Shown here piece after piece: positions 1 to 13,785 of a stretch of DNA of 64,000 nt. This DNA comes from Onchocerca volvulus (Eukaryota; Nematoda; Chromadorea; Rhabditida; Onchocercidae). The notes under the pieces were generated by a model. It searched no databases, was not told the DNA's origin, and saw only the letters and a list, made by a program, of their open reading frames with translations. The position numbers and the translations under genes were made by a program. The DNA is taken from assembly GCA_000499405.2 (NCBI GenBank), contig HG738139.1:12424398-12488397 (forward strand), read 5' to 3'. The first letter of the stretch is position 1; each line of letters opens with the position of its first letter.

Positions 1-107
1 AAGTAACTGTATACTTCGCAGTATCAACATATAACGCAACTTTTTCGATAATCTGTACAGCTTACCATTAGTGCATAATAAGGATTATCATGGTTTCAAA
101 TAATTAC

Positions 108-3100
108 CTGAAGTCTTTCATTAGGACCAGCCAATCGCATAAATTCTCGATATAAATTTTCCACTTTGTCGGTATACTGTTCAATCAAGTAAGCGATATT
201 TTCGGGCAAAGGTTTTAAGAAAATCTGTAAAATTTCAATTAAATTCTTCCTTCGAATGAAAAAAAAAATTAATAATCACAGATAATTTAATAGTTTAATT
301 TTAATCATCAGTAACTTTCTAGTACTTATTCTATTTACGAAATACGAAATAGAATGAAGCAAAGAGAATAAAGCAATATTTAAAAATTAAATAATTTTTA
401 ATTTTGCTGTTATGTAATCACACAATAAACACAATCACATAATTTCTTTATCCTAATCAATTATTTGTCATAAATTTTTTAATATCTTGAAGATTCCAGT
501 CCCGATTTTAAAGTCTATCAGATGAGCGTTTCTTTTCCGTACTTAGCTAAAGCATTAAGAAATTATAAAATACGAACGAACCTCTGATTCACTTGTTGAC
601 GGATAGGAATTCTTGTCATTCGGATTCCAACTAAGCGGCAAACGTAAATTGGTAAATAGATGCGCGAAAATAAGCACCAACTGATTTTTTACTTCCTCTC
701 TTGATATTGTGCGACTTTCGCACAACTTATGGAATACACCATTTTGAAGAAGATGAGCAAAAAGAAGGTTACCCGGCTCGCTGGCTGATAAATGGCATAC
801 GAGAGGAGCCAAACCGCTCAATTCACCCTGAATATTTATATGTTAACACATTCTCTCTGAAAATAACTGCGATCATTTGGACAATGAAACGAGATAATTT
901 ATTAGCGGAAAAGTTGATTCCGACTAATAGAAACGTATCTTTTAGTAAAAAGGATTTTTATTGATAAATGGAAGTGCATTTTCTTCTGGTACGATACAAA
1001 CAATTATTAGAGAATATCTAAGGAAATTGATAACAGGAATATTTTTTCTTTGCTGCTATTAGAGAATAATATTCGTCTTTCACTGTCGATTTATTGTAGA
1101 AACTGTCGCTGTATCGGTACAAACACTCTCTTAGAAGAATGCTTATCGAAAGCTGATGTAGAAAACTGATCCTACTCCATAATCTTTTTTCTTCATAATC
1201 GGATCTTATAAATTTTTTCGGACGTTCCTTCTCCTCTCCTGATCTCCAACATGTCGTCTCATGATTGGTCGATCTTGTTTTATTTATTTGTTAATCGGAA
1301 TGTTTTGGTGATAAACATGTTTATCCTTTTAGTGAAAAACATGTCTATCCCTTGTTAGTAAACTTCTTTCCCCTTTTGGTGGTAAACATGCTCATTGTTT
1401 TAGTAATAAACATGTTTACTGGCTTGGTTCATTTGGAATACGAGCTTTTTGATCTTTAACACTTCTTTTTATATTAATTATATCTTTCGGATTTTTCCGA
1501 TATTCATAGCCATTTCAAATATGTACCTAGGGTAATTTTAAATTAGCCTAATCATTTCAAACTTATATGAAGTAAACCTCAACACAACTAATCAGAACCC
1601 TGTGGTATCTCATGACCTATTTAAAGTTTACGAAACACTTGCTCTGAATTGTCGACACCGCTTAACATCATCGTTAATGAAACTTATGAATGTGATTCGA
1701 GAAAGATTAAATGAAAAAATAAATAAAAAGAACACAAAAATAATAACGGACCTCTTGATTCAACAAATTCGAAAAACGCAACACTTGAACGGCAAAAAGC
1801 GTGTACAGCTTGAGCTGTTTCTGCACTGTTGATGATAATTCAGCACGTGTATGAAGAATAAAAGAATTCGTCAAGAACGATAAAGCGGTCTAAAAAAAAA
1901 AATAACTGTCTAAGACATATTTTTTACACACAAAATAAATACATAAGACAACGCTGCTTTTTCATTTAATAAGTTTTATTTTCTGGCTATAAATGGAATG
2001 AAAGAATTTCTCTAAATTCCCAATCGTGTATCTCAAACTCTGAAATGCAAAATAATACTCAACATTTCAATCATATCATTTTCAAGAGGACCGCCAAATT
2101 GTTAATATGCTTTTAATTGTGAAAAGAATAGAGGAACACAAAATAAATGAAAATGATAAGCTTACTCGTAATCTTAGCACAAGTGAAATTTTTTGATTTT
2201 CAGTGAATATTTCATCTGAAAAAAAGCTCAATGAAAGAAGTTTACACATAATCTGATGATAAATTAGATGCAGAAAAATATGATATAAAATTTTTTCTAA
2301 ATTTGTAGTTGTGGGAACTTCTAGATGAATTAAAGCGTAAGAATGTAAGAGATTATAGAAATATCGCTGTTACTAATTATGTTTCTTCAGATTTTGGCAT
2401 GTAAGTTAGAATTTTGAATGCATGCTATGATTTACATTGTATATTTTTGATTAAGGTATGTAAATTAAGCTTATAATGCATAAATGTCAGATATTTAAAT
2501 CAAAATAAAAAAAAAGAATTAAAAAAAGAATATATGCACTGAAGTATTTAAAGTCAGTATATAAACGTTAAATTCATCTTACTACTCTGTTGATGTATGT
2601 AGCCAAAAATACGTAGAATATACGATGTAGTAAATGGTAAATTCCCACGCAAAGTCGATAGACTCGCTGTTAACAAGCGTCGTATCTAAAACGCACAATT
2701 TACAAGATCATATTTTCATTTTGCACGAGCACTTTCCTAATCCTTTTTACGAAATTATAATAATTTTCAGGAATTATTCTGATATGAATTAGTATATATT
2801 TCTAATTAGCACAAATAAAATCAACCTTGGCAGTTGGTATTGACATAAAAATGACTGAGCCTGAATGATCAAAACCACGACGACCAGCACGGCCAGACAT
2901 TTGTCGAAACTGTAAAGGTGTCAGATTTGCATCATCAACTCCAAACAGAACTGTCTTACATGGCATGTTAATACCGAGTGCTAGTGTTGAAGTCGAAAAT
3001 AAGATTGCCAGATAACCAGATCTACAAAGATGGATGTATTAAAAATCGTAGCGTTAAAACAATTTTTCATTCACATTCTTTTTACAGTCCAAATAAAATA

Positions 3101-6100
3101 AATTTTGCTCTTTGTAAAAAGAAAAAAAAAAAAAGTAGAAATCCGTGATGGAGCAATATTCACGACTTTCAAACCAAGAACAAAAAAAATTCTTAAATTA
3201 TTCACTTTATAAATCTATTAATTAGGTTACTAATACAACCTGAATAAGATCTCGACAGCAGCGCGTTCCTTAGAGTTTAAACCAGGATGATGGAAGCCAA
3301 TACCACGTTCAAAAAGCTTAAATAATAATTTTGTTGTTTCTCGAGATAATCGATCTTTTGTTAATCTTGCAGTCACTTTTTCATACAAGTCTGCATCACG
3401 CTGTCGTCCATGCAATTTGAATCTGAATAATCCGAAGAGCAAAATGAGTTCCTTGAATTTTGAAATATGCTGATATTTCCAAGAATATCAACACTATCAA
3501 GGATCAGAATTCTTAAAATTAATTAAATGACTTTCTGGAGATTTCTGCTGAATCTAGCTTTAAACCACAATTATTCAAATTATTCTCAGATTTTGATGAT
3601 TAAGATGTTTTTTCTTTCCTTTTATTTTACGCTAATCATGTCTTGAACATAAAACCACTCCTTTATAAAGTAATGAATCATTCAACCTTTGCGTCTCCAA
3701 TACTACATTTGCATCTCTTTAAAGTATTTCCAAGTATTTATCTCTTTCTGTGAAAAGATTCGCCTATAGTAAACATTATCAGTCATACAAAAATGAATAA
3801 AGATATAACAGAAAAAAAGGAAAAGTTACTTTTCCAAAACCATATTCAAACGTAGCCTCATGGCCGCAATTGGATCATAATCATCTTGTACGTTATGTTC
3901 TTGCTCTTCCATTTCAGCTCTCTCGAACTTATCTGCAACTTTCGATTTTTTTTTCTCCTTTGTTGCTGCAACATCTCGTTTTCTTTTCACCATTTTCGCT
4001 ATTTTCTATAATTTAAATCGTTCTCAGATTGTGTCCTATTTTGAAAATACAAAAATGTTGCTGATGAGATTATTTTATGGGTGAGATTATTTTATACCCA
4101 TAACAATTATGCAAAAACATTTCGATATCCCTATATATGCTTCAAGGCAGACAAAAAGTAACCCATACTTTTTAAAAATTCGACTTACCTCTTCATCTTT
4201 TATTTCATATTTTCTATATTCCGGACTGGCTTCGAACTCTTTTTGTTGCATTTCAAGATAATCGAATAACTGTTGAGCTAGTCTCTCGCACACCCGACGA
4301 TCTTCATTAAAACAAATTGCAGGAAGTAATTCTTTATCACGCAATTCCAAAATTAAAGGGGCAATGCTTTTCACCGCTGTTGCTCGCTAGAAAAATAATA
4401 TTTTAAGATAAATATAGAAGCTAAATTTTAATTTAGATACTGTTTTTCATTCCTTACTTACCCAATTTACTGAAACAAATTTTATTCTTAAAATACAATA
4501 TTCCTATCAAATTTGGCATGAGAGGAAGATCTTTTCTGAAAGAGGACTGTACCTATCTTTTGCTTCGATCGCCGAGAAATTCGGATCATTTCTCGCATTG
4601 TGACTCTTACTAACCACAACAAATATACTAAATCGAGAATATGTATCTCGAAGTAGCTGACGACATAAAATCTCATATATTTTAGAATTTTTTAAACCAT
4701 ACCTGATCGAATGGTCTACTTCTGAAGTTTAATTCATTTTCTACATTTCTACCAATTTGTTGCAAAACTTTGTTGGCTCTTTCTGGATTTATTCTAAGCC
4801 ACTCCAAAAAACGATTTTTTAGAGCAACCTCCAGACGTCTGATATCTTCACGTGTAAGCCAAACCTTTTCGCCTCCAGATTTGTAGTTAAAAAATGAACA
4901 TGGTTCAAATTCTTCCCTATGAAAAGGAAAAACATACAGAGTTCACTTGTAGATATTTCTGGCTAAATTTCATGATAAACACGAAAATCTTATGGTAGTT
5001 AAAATTAAATTACACAAACATCTACTCATGTAATTTATTACAGAATGTGGAATTGAGAAATAAAACAAAATTGAGGAAAGACAGGAAACTTACTTGACTA
5101 CTGGATCCACTTCGGCAAGAGCATGATATAAATCAAGGATCTGCCTCGCAGTTAATTGCTGATCAGCGGGAATGCCAAACATCAATAGTTTCACCGATTT
5201 ATACACCCCGTATGGCATAAAGTGCTCAACCATCGAATTCACATCGTTTCCATCTCGAGCTGTTACATCAACTCCTGAATTAATCCGTTGCACAGCAAGT
5301 TCCAGTTCCGAATATCTTTCACCATATGTTATCAATTCAACCTGAAATTATAGCGGAGAAATGCATAAAATCCCGATAAATAAGCATGAATATTGCAAAG
5401 AATATTTAAATAGCAACAGAATTTTAAATGTTCATAGTAAAAAAAAGCCTAAAATTTTGATATTTGAAACATTTGGAGAAAAAAAATTAATTAAAAATTT
5501 CTACAAACCGTAACAAAAAACAAACTTCTCTCAAAGGTCTCCCTCGTATATTCTTACTTTTCTCAGCGGACTGTAACCAATGATGAAGAACTGTTGCATT
5601 TCCGATAGTAGCTGAGAGGGCAAGGAAGGGACATCTAATGAGAAGAAGAAGATGTTCCCAAATATGGGCGTCTGGAGAAGCGCTGATGCAATGAACCTAA
5701 AAATCTTGGCGTTTCAAAGTTTTAATGCTCTTCCAGCTATCTTATTCTTTTTATTCTTCATCAACCTTTTCAATAACTTTTGTTTCAAAAGTTAAAATAC
5801 AAATTCTAAAAGGATTCGGAGATTTCAAATCTGAACATGATTTTTGATCATAACGTTGTAAAATTCTGATACAAAAATTGAAAAAACATTTACTTCATCA
5901 AATATGACATATTTAATTTTATCGATCATTGCTTGCACAATTGGATTCATTGACAAAAGTAAATTTTCGAGACATTCTGGAATAGTGATGAGCACCTGAA
6001 ATTGATCATAACATTTGTGATATTAGTCATTGAACTTGCTAACTCGATTTGGCAATACAGATCCAAATAAATGGTAGCAATTAAACTGAAATGAAAAAAC

Positions 6101-9100
6101 CGAATCGCACATATCTTCAGCTAAGTTTATATTTACCTTCTGCAACCGCAGTATATCAAAAATTTGCAAAAATAACGTGAACCGATGATAATAATAAAAA
6201 AAAAAAAAAAAATGTCTCTATGTTATATTCAGATCAAAATGATTACTTGGCAATTCATTGGATTCTCGGAATGATCCAATAAAAGCGTTCCAAAAAGCGA
6301 TTTTCCACCACTTAAAGTTTTGTTACGAAAACGAGCGTACACTGAACCACAAACCTATTAAGGGATATAAGAAATAATTAAGGGATAAGAAATGTTTGCA
6401 AAAGATGACTCATGACTAAATTCAACTAGGAAGATTATGCTTATTCACTTATAAGCGTTATTCGTTAAAAAATTTTGTGAAAAAAAAAAGAAAAATCTAC
6501 CGTGAAAATCAATAACGAAAATGTTAAAGAAATGTACAAAAAATGAACTGCAACAGAAAATTTTTTAACAAGTACCTGATTGAGGAGCGCCTTAGAAGGC
6601 GAAACGTAGACTACCATATCATCATCACTTTGTCGCAATACGCGTTCTATACAGTAATATGATACAAAAGTTTTACCAGCAGAAGTTGGAGCAATTATAA
6701 CAGCCGAATGATCTAAAATATTTAAAATTACAGTGCGGAGTCATCCTAATTTTGACAATGAACTTGAAATCCCTAATTCTTCAATATAAGAATTTCTTAA
6801 TAAATGATACGAATTACGTAATTCTCAACATGAAGTATATTATTATATTTGGTAATATAAATTTGAAGGTTCAGAAATAGAATTTACTTTTGTCCACAGC
6901 ATCCAACATTCGTCTCTGCCATGCATCTGGATGAAAACCAGTTACACGATCGTCTTTTTGCGGATCTGACCGAATATCGATAATTTCACCACCATAAGCT
7001 AATTGATAATATATCATATTCATGTTCAATGTTAATTTGCCTTCAGGAAAACCAGTCGACTTTTTGCTTTTTTCAAATCCGAGAGAAACCCATAAATCGG
7101 TAACCTAAAAATGTCAGTATGGAATGAAATTATCATGATTAGTGCCAAAGAAGAATATTCAAACATTTGTTGCATAAAATTTAATTTTGATATCTTATCA
7201 TGGAAAAAGAATGTTAAAAAATTGTTACTGCTAAACAACAGCATATGTGTTCCAAAAGTCCCACAAAATCCAAAAAAAAAAAAAAAAAAAAAATTAACAA
7301 GCTCCTTTGTCTAATATGACCAAAAATTAACTGTCTCCCGACTAATGCTGGTAAAACTAAAGTAATTCTACAATAAGTTGAGAAAAAAAAAGTTGGAAAA
7401 AGTTGTGATCATCACATTATTGCATTCGTTGCAATTGAAGCCAAAATATTACAGAAAAATACGTACATATTCCTTCTGCTTATCATCCAAATATTGCCAA
7501 TACATTGTAAAGAGATCCTTCAATTTACTGATTATAGGAACGGCTCGAATTCTTCTTTTTTCAATAAACTCGAGTCCCTCCAGAGAACTGAAGTCATCTG
7601 ACATACGCAGTACTTGTTGGTAGATACACATAGCTTTAGATGAGCCCAGTTCTAGTTTGTTCATCAGATTTTCCAAAATAAACATTGCCTGAAAAGGCCA
7701 AATTTCTTTGTTGAAATCTATTAAATGGTACGGAAATTAACATAAGATATAAATTTTATTATAGTTGAAGAAGCTCAAATACAACGAAACACTTATCACA
7801 TTTTACAAATAGTTTAATATCATATCTCAATTTCTATTTGTATTATCTATATCTTCTATGTAAATAAAAATATAAATGTTCGTTTGTCATTTCTACGCAA
7901 CGTTTCAAGTTTTTCACCGATTTGAAATTTTGATACAAGGTTACATTCGAATAGCACTGTTTACACATGTATATATATATATATATATATAAAAGAAGAA
8001 TTATATATATATACGGAGCGTGTTTAAGAACTTTCGGAGATTTAAGATTTCGAACAAACGAACATCTGACATTTTTATTTATATAAACTAATGGGACCAA
8101 CCATACTTCGCATTGCCGGTTCCAACTAGTCTATAATTAAAGAATCCATATGTTTCGAATCTCGACATCCGAATTCAAAATATTCATATTCTAACTTAAA
8201 ATAAAGCCACAACTAATGAAGATAATACTCTTCATCAATCTTTTCTATCTCCTTCCTAAGTGCCGCTCTTCACTGCTATGGTTTTCATTCCCATTTATTA
8301 TCATAACTTATAACTTACATTTTTTCCCTGTTGCATTGCGAATCGAACCATTTGTTTTTCATCTTCCGCAAGTTTTTCATTTTTTTTATTTCGATTAGCT
8401 TCCAGAATTAATTCTTTTTTCGATTTAATAGCTCCTTTGCCTTTTGGTCCTGAAAAAACCTTCATAAAATTGAAACATGTAAAAGAATAACTTTAATCCT
8501 CTCACTGACTTCCAAATATTCGTTACATTATTTTTGCCCGGACTTTTGTTCATGTCATTACTTGTCTTTTTCTAAAAAATTCTTTTACAGTTTCGGAATA
8601 CATTATTTTTTAAATCTCTCTGGACAATCGAAAAGTCCCGAAATTTAAATTTCTGAACATAAAACCGAATCGAACAAGCAATGGAAGTCATTTGTCATAA
8701 ACAAAAATGCGAAAAGTTATTAGCGAATTTAGGATGTTTTACAAGTGAAAAAACTTCATTTTGTTTAGTTTTCTTTGATGATTCCAGAACAAATTGTAAT
8801 TATTATAACAGTTAAATAACAAAGCTGTCATAAAGTTCATCTTCTCGAAACAGAATCTCATATAAGAATAACAAAACTTATGATAAGCATAAAGAAAACA
8901 CTATTTTGATGTCAGACGATTAATAATGAACCGTGAGCTTTGAATCATAGCATTTGCATGAATAATGAAAATGAAAAATTAAAAAAGATACCATTTCCTT
9001 TGCCTTTTGGTTGCCACTGCTGTTTTTCCTTCTTTTTGTCAATTTGTTCATCAACTTTTGAAACGAATCCACGTGGAGTACGTGAAAAATCAACTAGCAA

Positions 9101-12100
9101 ACCAGTCCCACGTCCTTCGAGCGATTCCGCAAAGAATTCATACCTGAAGATAGTTCTAAATCAAAATCCAATCAACATCTGATAGATGTTCAGAAAAATC
9201 GGCAAAGATATTTTTCTACAAGATGTGACAGTTCTGACCATTTGCTAAGCTTCTGTCTATCCTTGTTTTGCTTTTTCATCTGGAATGCATTATCAATTCG
9301 TTCTTCGGGTTTCGTGTAAGGTTCTTCGATAGCATCAAAACGCCATTTAACACGCTGCCAAAATTCTTTGAAAGTAGATGGTTCCTTCAATAAAACATCA
9401 AATACTGTCAGATATCAAAGGATATCAAATCAAAAGAAAATCGAATAAACGAATAAAGTGTAACAAATTTTTAGAACTCGAAAATTTAAACATTAAAATA
9501 GTGTTACTGTAGCAAAAAATATTTAATTACTCAGAAAATTTTTATCCCTATAGAAAATAAGACTATTTAGATAAAACTTATGGGAGTAAAAAAAACAGAA
9601 ATGAGCCAAAAAAACAGATTTAAATATTAAAAAAAAAAAAAAAAAAAAAGAAAAATCTTAGGCTTACAAATAAATTATTTCTACCGTTTCTGTGCAATAA
9701 TCCTGAAGAGCGCTCAGCATTTCTGGAGCGTACATATTCAACAATACAGAATTTAAAGGAAGAAGTGAGGGCTTCTTAAAACTCGTTTCTTTTACAGATA
9801 AATCAAATAAAGCATCATCCATGTCAACTTCTAGAGATAATTCCAAGCATGCTGTTTTATGAAGAGGAGCTAATTCCTGCTGAAGGCGATAAGGAAGAAC
9901 CTGTAAAAAAAAAAAGTACAAATAAAAACCAAGAAAAAACAAAGTTTTTCTTGAGTCAGCAATTGAATTTAATAAATGATTGATGTTGGTGCTTCTTTCG
10001 GGATATATTCGACATTCAATTACCACATCAGTGAAAGATGCATTTGACGCCTATTTGGATAATTTCAATCTGAAAGACCAAAATAAAAAGAAACGAAATA
10101 AACTTACTTTTGCACCTGAATTTATAGCATCATATATTCCAGTTATCAAAGGGCCGTCCCAAAGATCGATTAATGAGAAAGATAATGAATATTGCTGAAA
10201 TCCACACAATAAATCTGATAATTTTACAGGAGCACATGATAAAAATTTTCAAAAATGTAATGATAAAGAAAAAAAGCACTAAAATTAACTTAACTCTGTA
10301 ATATAAACCACTACGATACTTCCTGCTTTTAACAAGATCTACGAAGAAGATAGCATACATCTTCAAAAGAATAATTATACACAAAATCTATGAAAAAGAA
10401 GCATACATTCTTAAAAGAATAGTAATACCCTTAAATCAAGCGTATCGAGCAAAGAAGCACAAGAATTGAGTAGTGTTCTTCGGAATTTGATAAAATCGAT
10501 GCCTCTTTTCGAAGCTTCATTTTCCTCAAAATAACGACGTTCTGTTCCACGACGTTCGCAAATCAATGAAGAAATAAGCACAGCAGATGTTAGCACATCA
10601 GATTCTTTCGGCAATTCACCACTATAATAAAGAAATCTTATCTTCACCATAATCAGCGAAGTCGTTTATGAGGACGCAATTTCTGCCATTAAATTTCAAC
10701 CCATATTTAAGTATGTTGTGATATAAGTTCTAATGTAATATAAAATTAGCTTTTTTCATCTACATCCATGAATCGGATGAGTAACATAGAAGTATTTTTT
10801 CCACATGATTCATAGAAATCTTAACTAATAGCCAATTTATCAGATAAAATAACGTGATACCTCTTTTTACAATTTCCAATGATTTGAGCCCACAACTGCG
10901 AAATACTTTTGCAACTTGATAGATCAATATTTCGCTGAACTTCTGAAAGTGTTTGAACAAACACTGATGAATAAAGAATTCATATTCCAGAAAATAAATT
11001 TTGTGATGAAAGAGTAACTCGGATAAGTAAGGACTTCTAAATATTATAAGATTTAATAAATATTATTTTCATTTTGTTGAGATATTAACTGCACAACAAA
11101 AACTAGTAGAATAAAGCCGTTGTCACTAATATATGAAAACACCAATAAAATAAAATCATCATCAATAATTTGCGGCACATAGAAACTTTTATTATCCATT
11201 ATTTTTACTCTTACCACTTTTTTTGTCAGCCCACAAATGGAATAAATAATTTGTCCATCCTTTAAAATCCACTATGTGCGGCTCAACACGGTGGCTGTAA
11301 ACTGAGCAGAGATTCACAACAAGACCATTGAAATAAACGATGGGAATGGTCGAAGCAAGCGCCTGAAGTGCTATTGAAGCAAGCAATTGTTTGAAATTCA
11401 GGCTAGTATCTGCTACAACATTTTCTGATACATCATCGACGCCAATCATCTGGAAAAAGTAAGTAATTTCTTTACTGAAATATTGTTTAGCTCTTCGAGT
11501 GCTTTATTAAAAATACTAAGCAGGAATAATAGTTTTATCTTTTCAAATATGAAAAGAGGTGGAGTTATAAATTTCGCATATCAATTCCATTATACGATTA
11601 AAAAGCAAGCTGTCAAATCGCTCCAGTCCATTTATTTAAGTTAAACAACTATTTGTGACTATTTTCTCACAATCGAATTTTTCTCCTGATTCATTTGCAT
11701 AGAGAACTAAGAAGAAGCAATTGCGTACCAAAAATGAAGGCATCAGTTCATGTATGTAAGATAACCAACGCGAATCAACAGGACTGGCAAAATACTCAAT
11801 GTCCGAAGCCCACTGACACTGAAGCAAATATGCCGCAATGAAACTACGCAAAAAGTTGAGCACTGTATCTTTTGCATATGTGGCAGACAAATCCGTGAAC
11901 CAAATTAATTTGAACTTGCCGCCAAGATTTGAAAGTTGTTTCAAGAAGATCTCAATCTGAAAAAAGAAAAAAAAAACTTGTTACACCTGAATCAACAGAG
12001 TTCAAATGTTATTACTTCTATAATCGACCATTCTGGAAGATTGTAACTGCATGGGCGAAATCTATTTGATCTGATATCATATAAAAGTTTCGAGATTACC

Positions 12101-12957
12101 AACTCATCATATTCATGGAGCAATTAATGTAAATAGACTTCAGATATCTAGCCATCATATGATTTTTTTTAAATTTCTACTTGTTTTGCGATGACGATAG
12201 TCTGTCCACCCAACGTCCAATTCAAATAGCGATGTGCTGTAAGTTCGATCAATAATCCATCCAGCGATATTAAAAATATTTCTACATCCGCAAATTCGGA
12301 GATTATATTATCATATTTCGAGTTGAAACGACTTAAAATCTATAAAATAAAACCATTATTAAATCTCTTCTTGTTGAAAAAAAAGTAAACAATTATGCAA
12401 TCCTCACAACGAAAAAATATTTTAATCCAATACTTCTATTCGAAAGAAGAAAAGCATTAATACAAGACATATTTATCTGCACTTAAGAGCCATATTTCAT
12501 AACAGTAGAAATTTAATGAATGGCTGAATTTTTTCATATAACTTACTTCAACTAGATTTACATCAACCATTGTGAAGTCATTAGTAATGACAATGTCACC
12601 AGCTTCCTCATCTTCACTTTCTAACTCGATATCATTTTTGCTTGAAATAGATGTCGATATTTCATTTTCAATCTAAAAATAAATAATAAAAGAAAATCAA
12701 ACTGGAACAAACATTAAGAATATTTGTATTGGAGCATCACTACCAATAAAAATCATTTAAAATTAACTAAAATGCAGTTTTAATTATAATTATAATCAGA
12801 ATCAAAAAAAAAAAAAAAATACATCACTATCATCATCATCTTTCGTAAAAATGATGTTTTGTTCTTCAAGACTGCTTGCTACTTTTACTGCAGCAGTTTT
12901 TTTGATTGGAATAGCATCCACTTTGACTAAACTATCTAAACTGTCCCAATCGGACAT
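108..12957 (-). CDS. DDX60: DDX60-type Ski2-like DExH-box RNA helicase (3' end beyond window)
   Basis: Thirty exons join in frame from ATG 12957: 12957-12823, 12672-12547, 12339-12181, 11956-11660, 11449-11215, 10963-10861, 10621-10429, 10194-10108, 9900-9668, 9547-9531, 9404-9230, 9143-8992, 8449-8319, 7688-7467, 7104-6888, 6712-6576, 6354-6247, 5995-5894, 5696-5526, 5341-5094, 4916-4703, 4386-4189, 4005-3830, 3422-3240, 3021-2826, 2685-2583, 2215-2166, 1889-1752, 827-582, 224-108. This gives about 1,623 residues; human DDX60 has about 1,700, so only the C-terminus is missing. Motifs seen: Walker A APTSAGKT (near residue 835), DEVH split across exons 5995-5894 and 5696-5526, LALSATIGN, and helicase motif [12 protein letters not shown] (near 1375). 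GFHHPGL precedes the C-terminal helicase half. The N-terminal half matches the DDX60 pattern, not SKI2 or MTR4. In vertebrates DDX60 is a cytosolic antiviral RNA-helicase cofactor; its role in worms is unknown to me. The last exon ends in a GTAATT donor, so the gene continues past base 1. Confidence 0.93.
1303..1422. repeat. 24-bp tandem repeat in a DDX60 intron
   Basis: Five degenerate units built on ttttagtgataaacatgttt start at about 1303, 1327, 1351, 1374 and 1398, so the period is 23-24 bp. The array sits in the intron between exons 1889-1752 and 827-582. It has no coding frame consistent with the gene. It looks like a simple minisatellite. Confidence 0.75.
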
Positions 12958-13785
12958 CGCCTTCACAACGCTTGTTTTAATATTTCTTGTTGATTGATTG
13001 CTAATCGTTCACTTCTATCAGCATACAAATATGATGAGCAAACTAAAATGATAATTACTAAATTTTTCGTATAGAAATTATTGAAATAATCATTTGACAA
13101 ATTATCTTAAATATAATCTTTACCAAGATATGGTAGTAATGCATAAAGACCTCTTAGTTAGACTTGTTCTAAATTTCCCAGAAGGAATTAATAAAGAAAT
13201 ATTGAATCGTTTCAATCAACTACTGCTTTGCTTCTTGAGAGAAAAAAAAAAAAGTGATATGCAGCATGGAAATATGAGGAATGTGCAAAAATATCGCATA
13301 GAGGACCTGTTTTGTACAATACTAAATAACTTATCAAAATCTCTGGAACTTCTTCCAAAGATCTGGAATGACCTTGAAATGACCCCTCCCCCCCATACCC
13401 CTTCCTCCGAAATGATCACAAAGATCAGGTCAATACCTAACCGACTGTCTCACGCGCTAACTCGTTAAAAACAGTTGCTGATTATGCAACGAATTAGATT
13501 CATTATATTACGTAGACATCATCACTGATCGGTAATTGGTGAGTTTTTAATTTTTCTCAGGACAGTTTATTGTTTAGAATAATTCACTTATTGTCACGTA
13601 AATCACGTAATTCTGCGAAACTTTCACGTTGACGAGTAAAATTTTTCAGACTGATATCAGACATTCTGGTTTATATGTTAGCGATTTATGGTTTATGCAT
13701 TTCTGTTGTTATTTGCTGGTAAATTAAACGACGTATTGAGAGAAAAGCTGTGAGAATTTAAGAAAAAAGTAACATATGCGGTAAT
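12958..13785. promoter_or_regulatory. Shared DDX60/BUD23 intergenic region
   Basis: The start codons of DDX60 (minus) and BUD23 (plus) face each other across 828 bases, so both promoters should lie here. A 124-codon open frame runs on the plus strand at 13094-13468. It has no recognisable domain, a low-complexity middle and a C-rich tail, and I do not call it a gene. No clear TATA box was found. Confidence 0.45.

Noticed and set aside
7970..8012. (AT)n run in a DDX60 intron
   Set aside because: An ordinary AT microsatellite in an AT-rich genome, not worth a separate call.
10030..10075. Possible DDX60 exon between 9900 and 10108
   Set aside because: All frames hit a stop before a donor, and 10108 joins 9900 perfectly in phase.
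13094..13468. 124-codon plus-strand frame between DDX60 and BUD23
   Set aside because: No family likeness, a poly-A-derived run of lysines and a C-rich end; sits in a promoter region with no splice partner.
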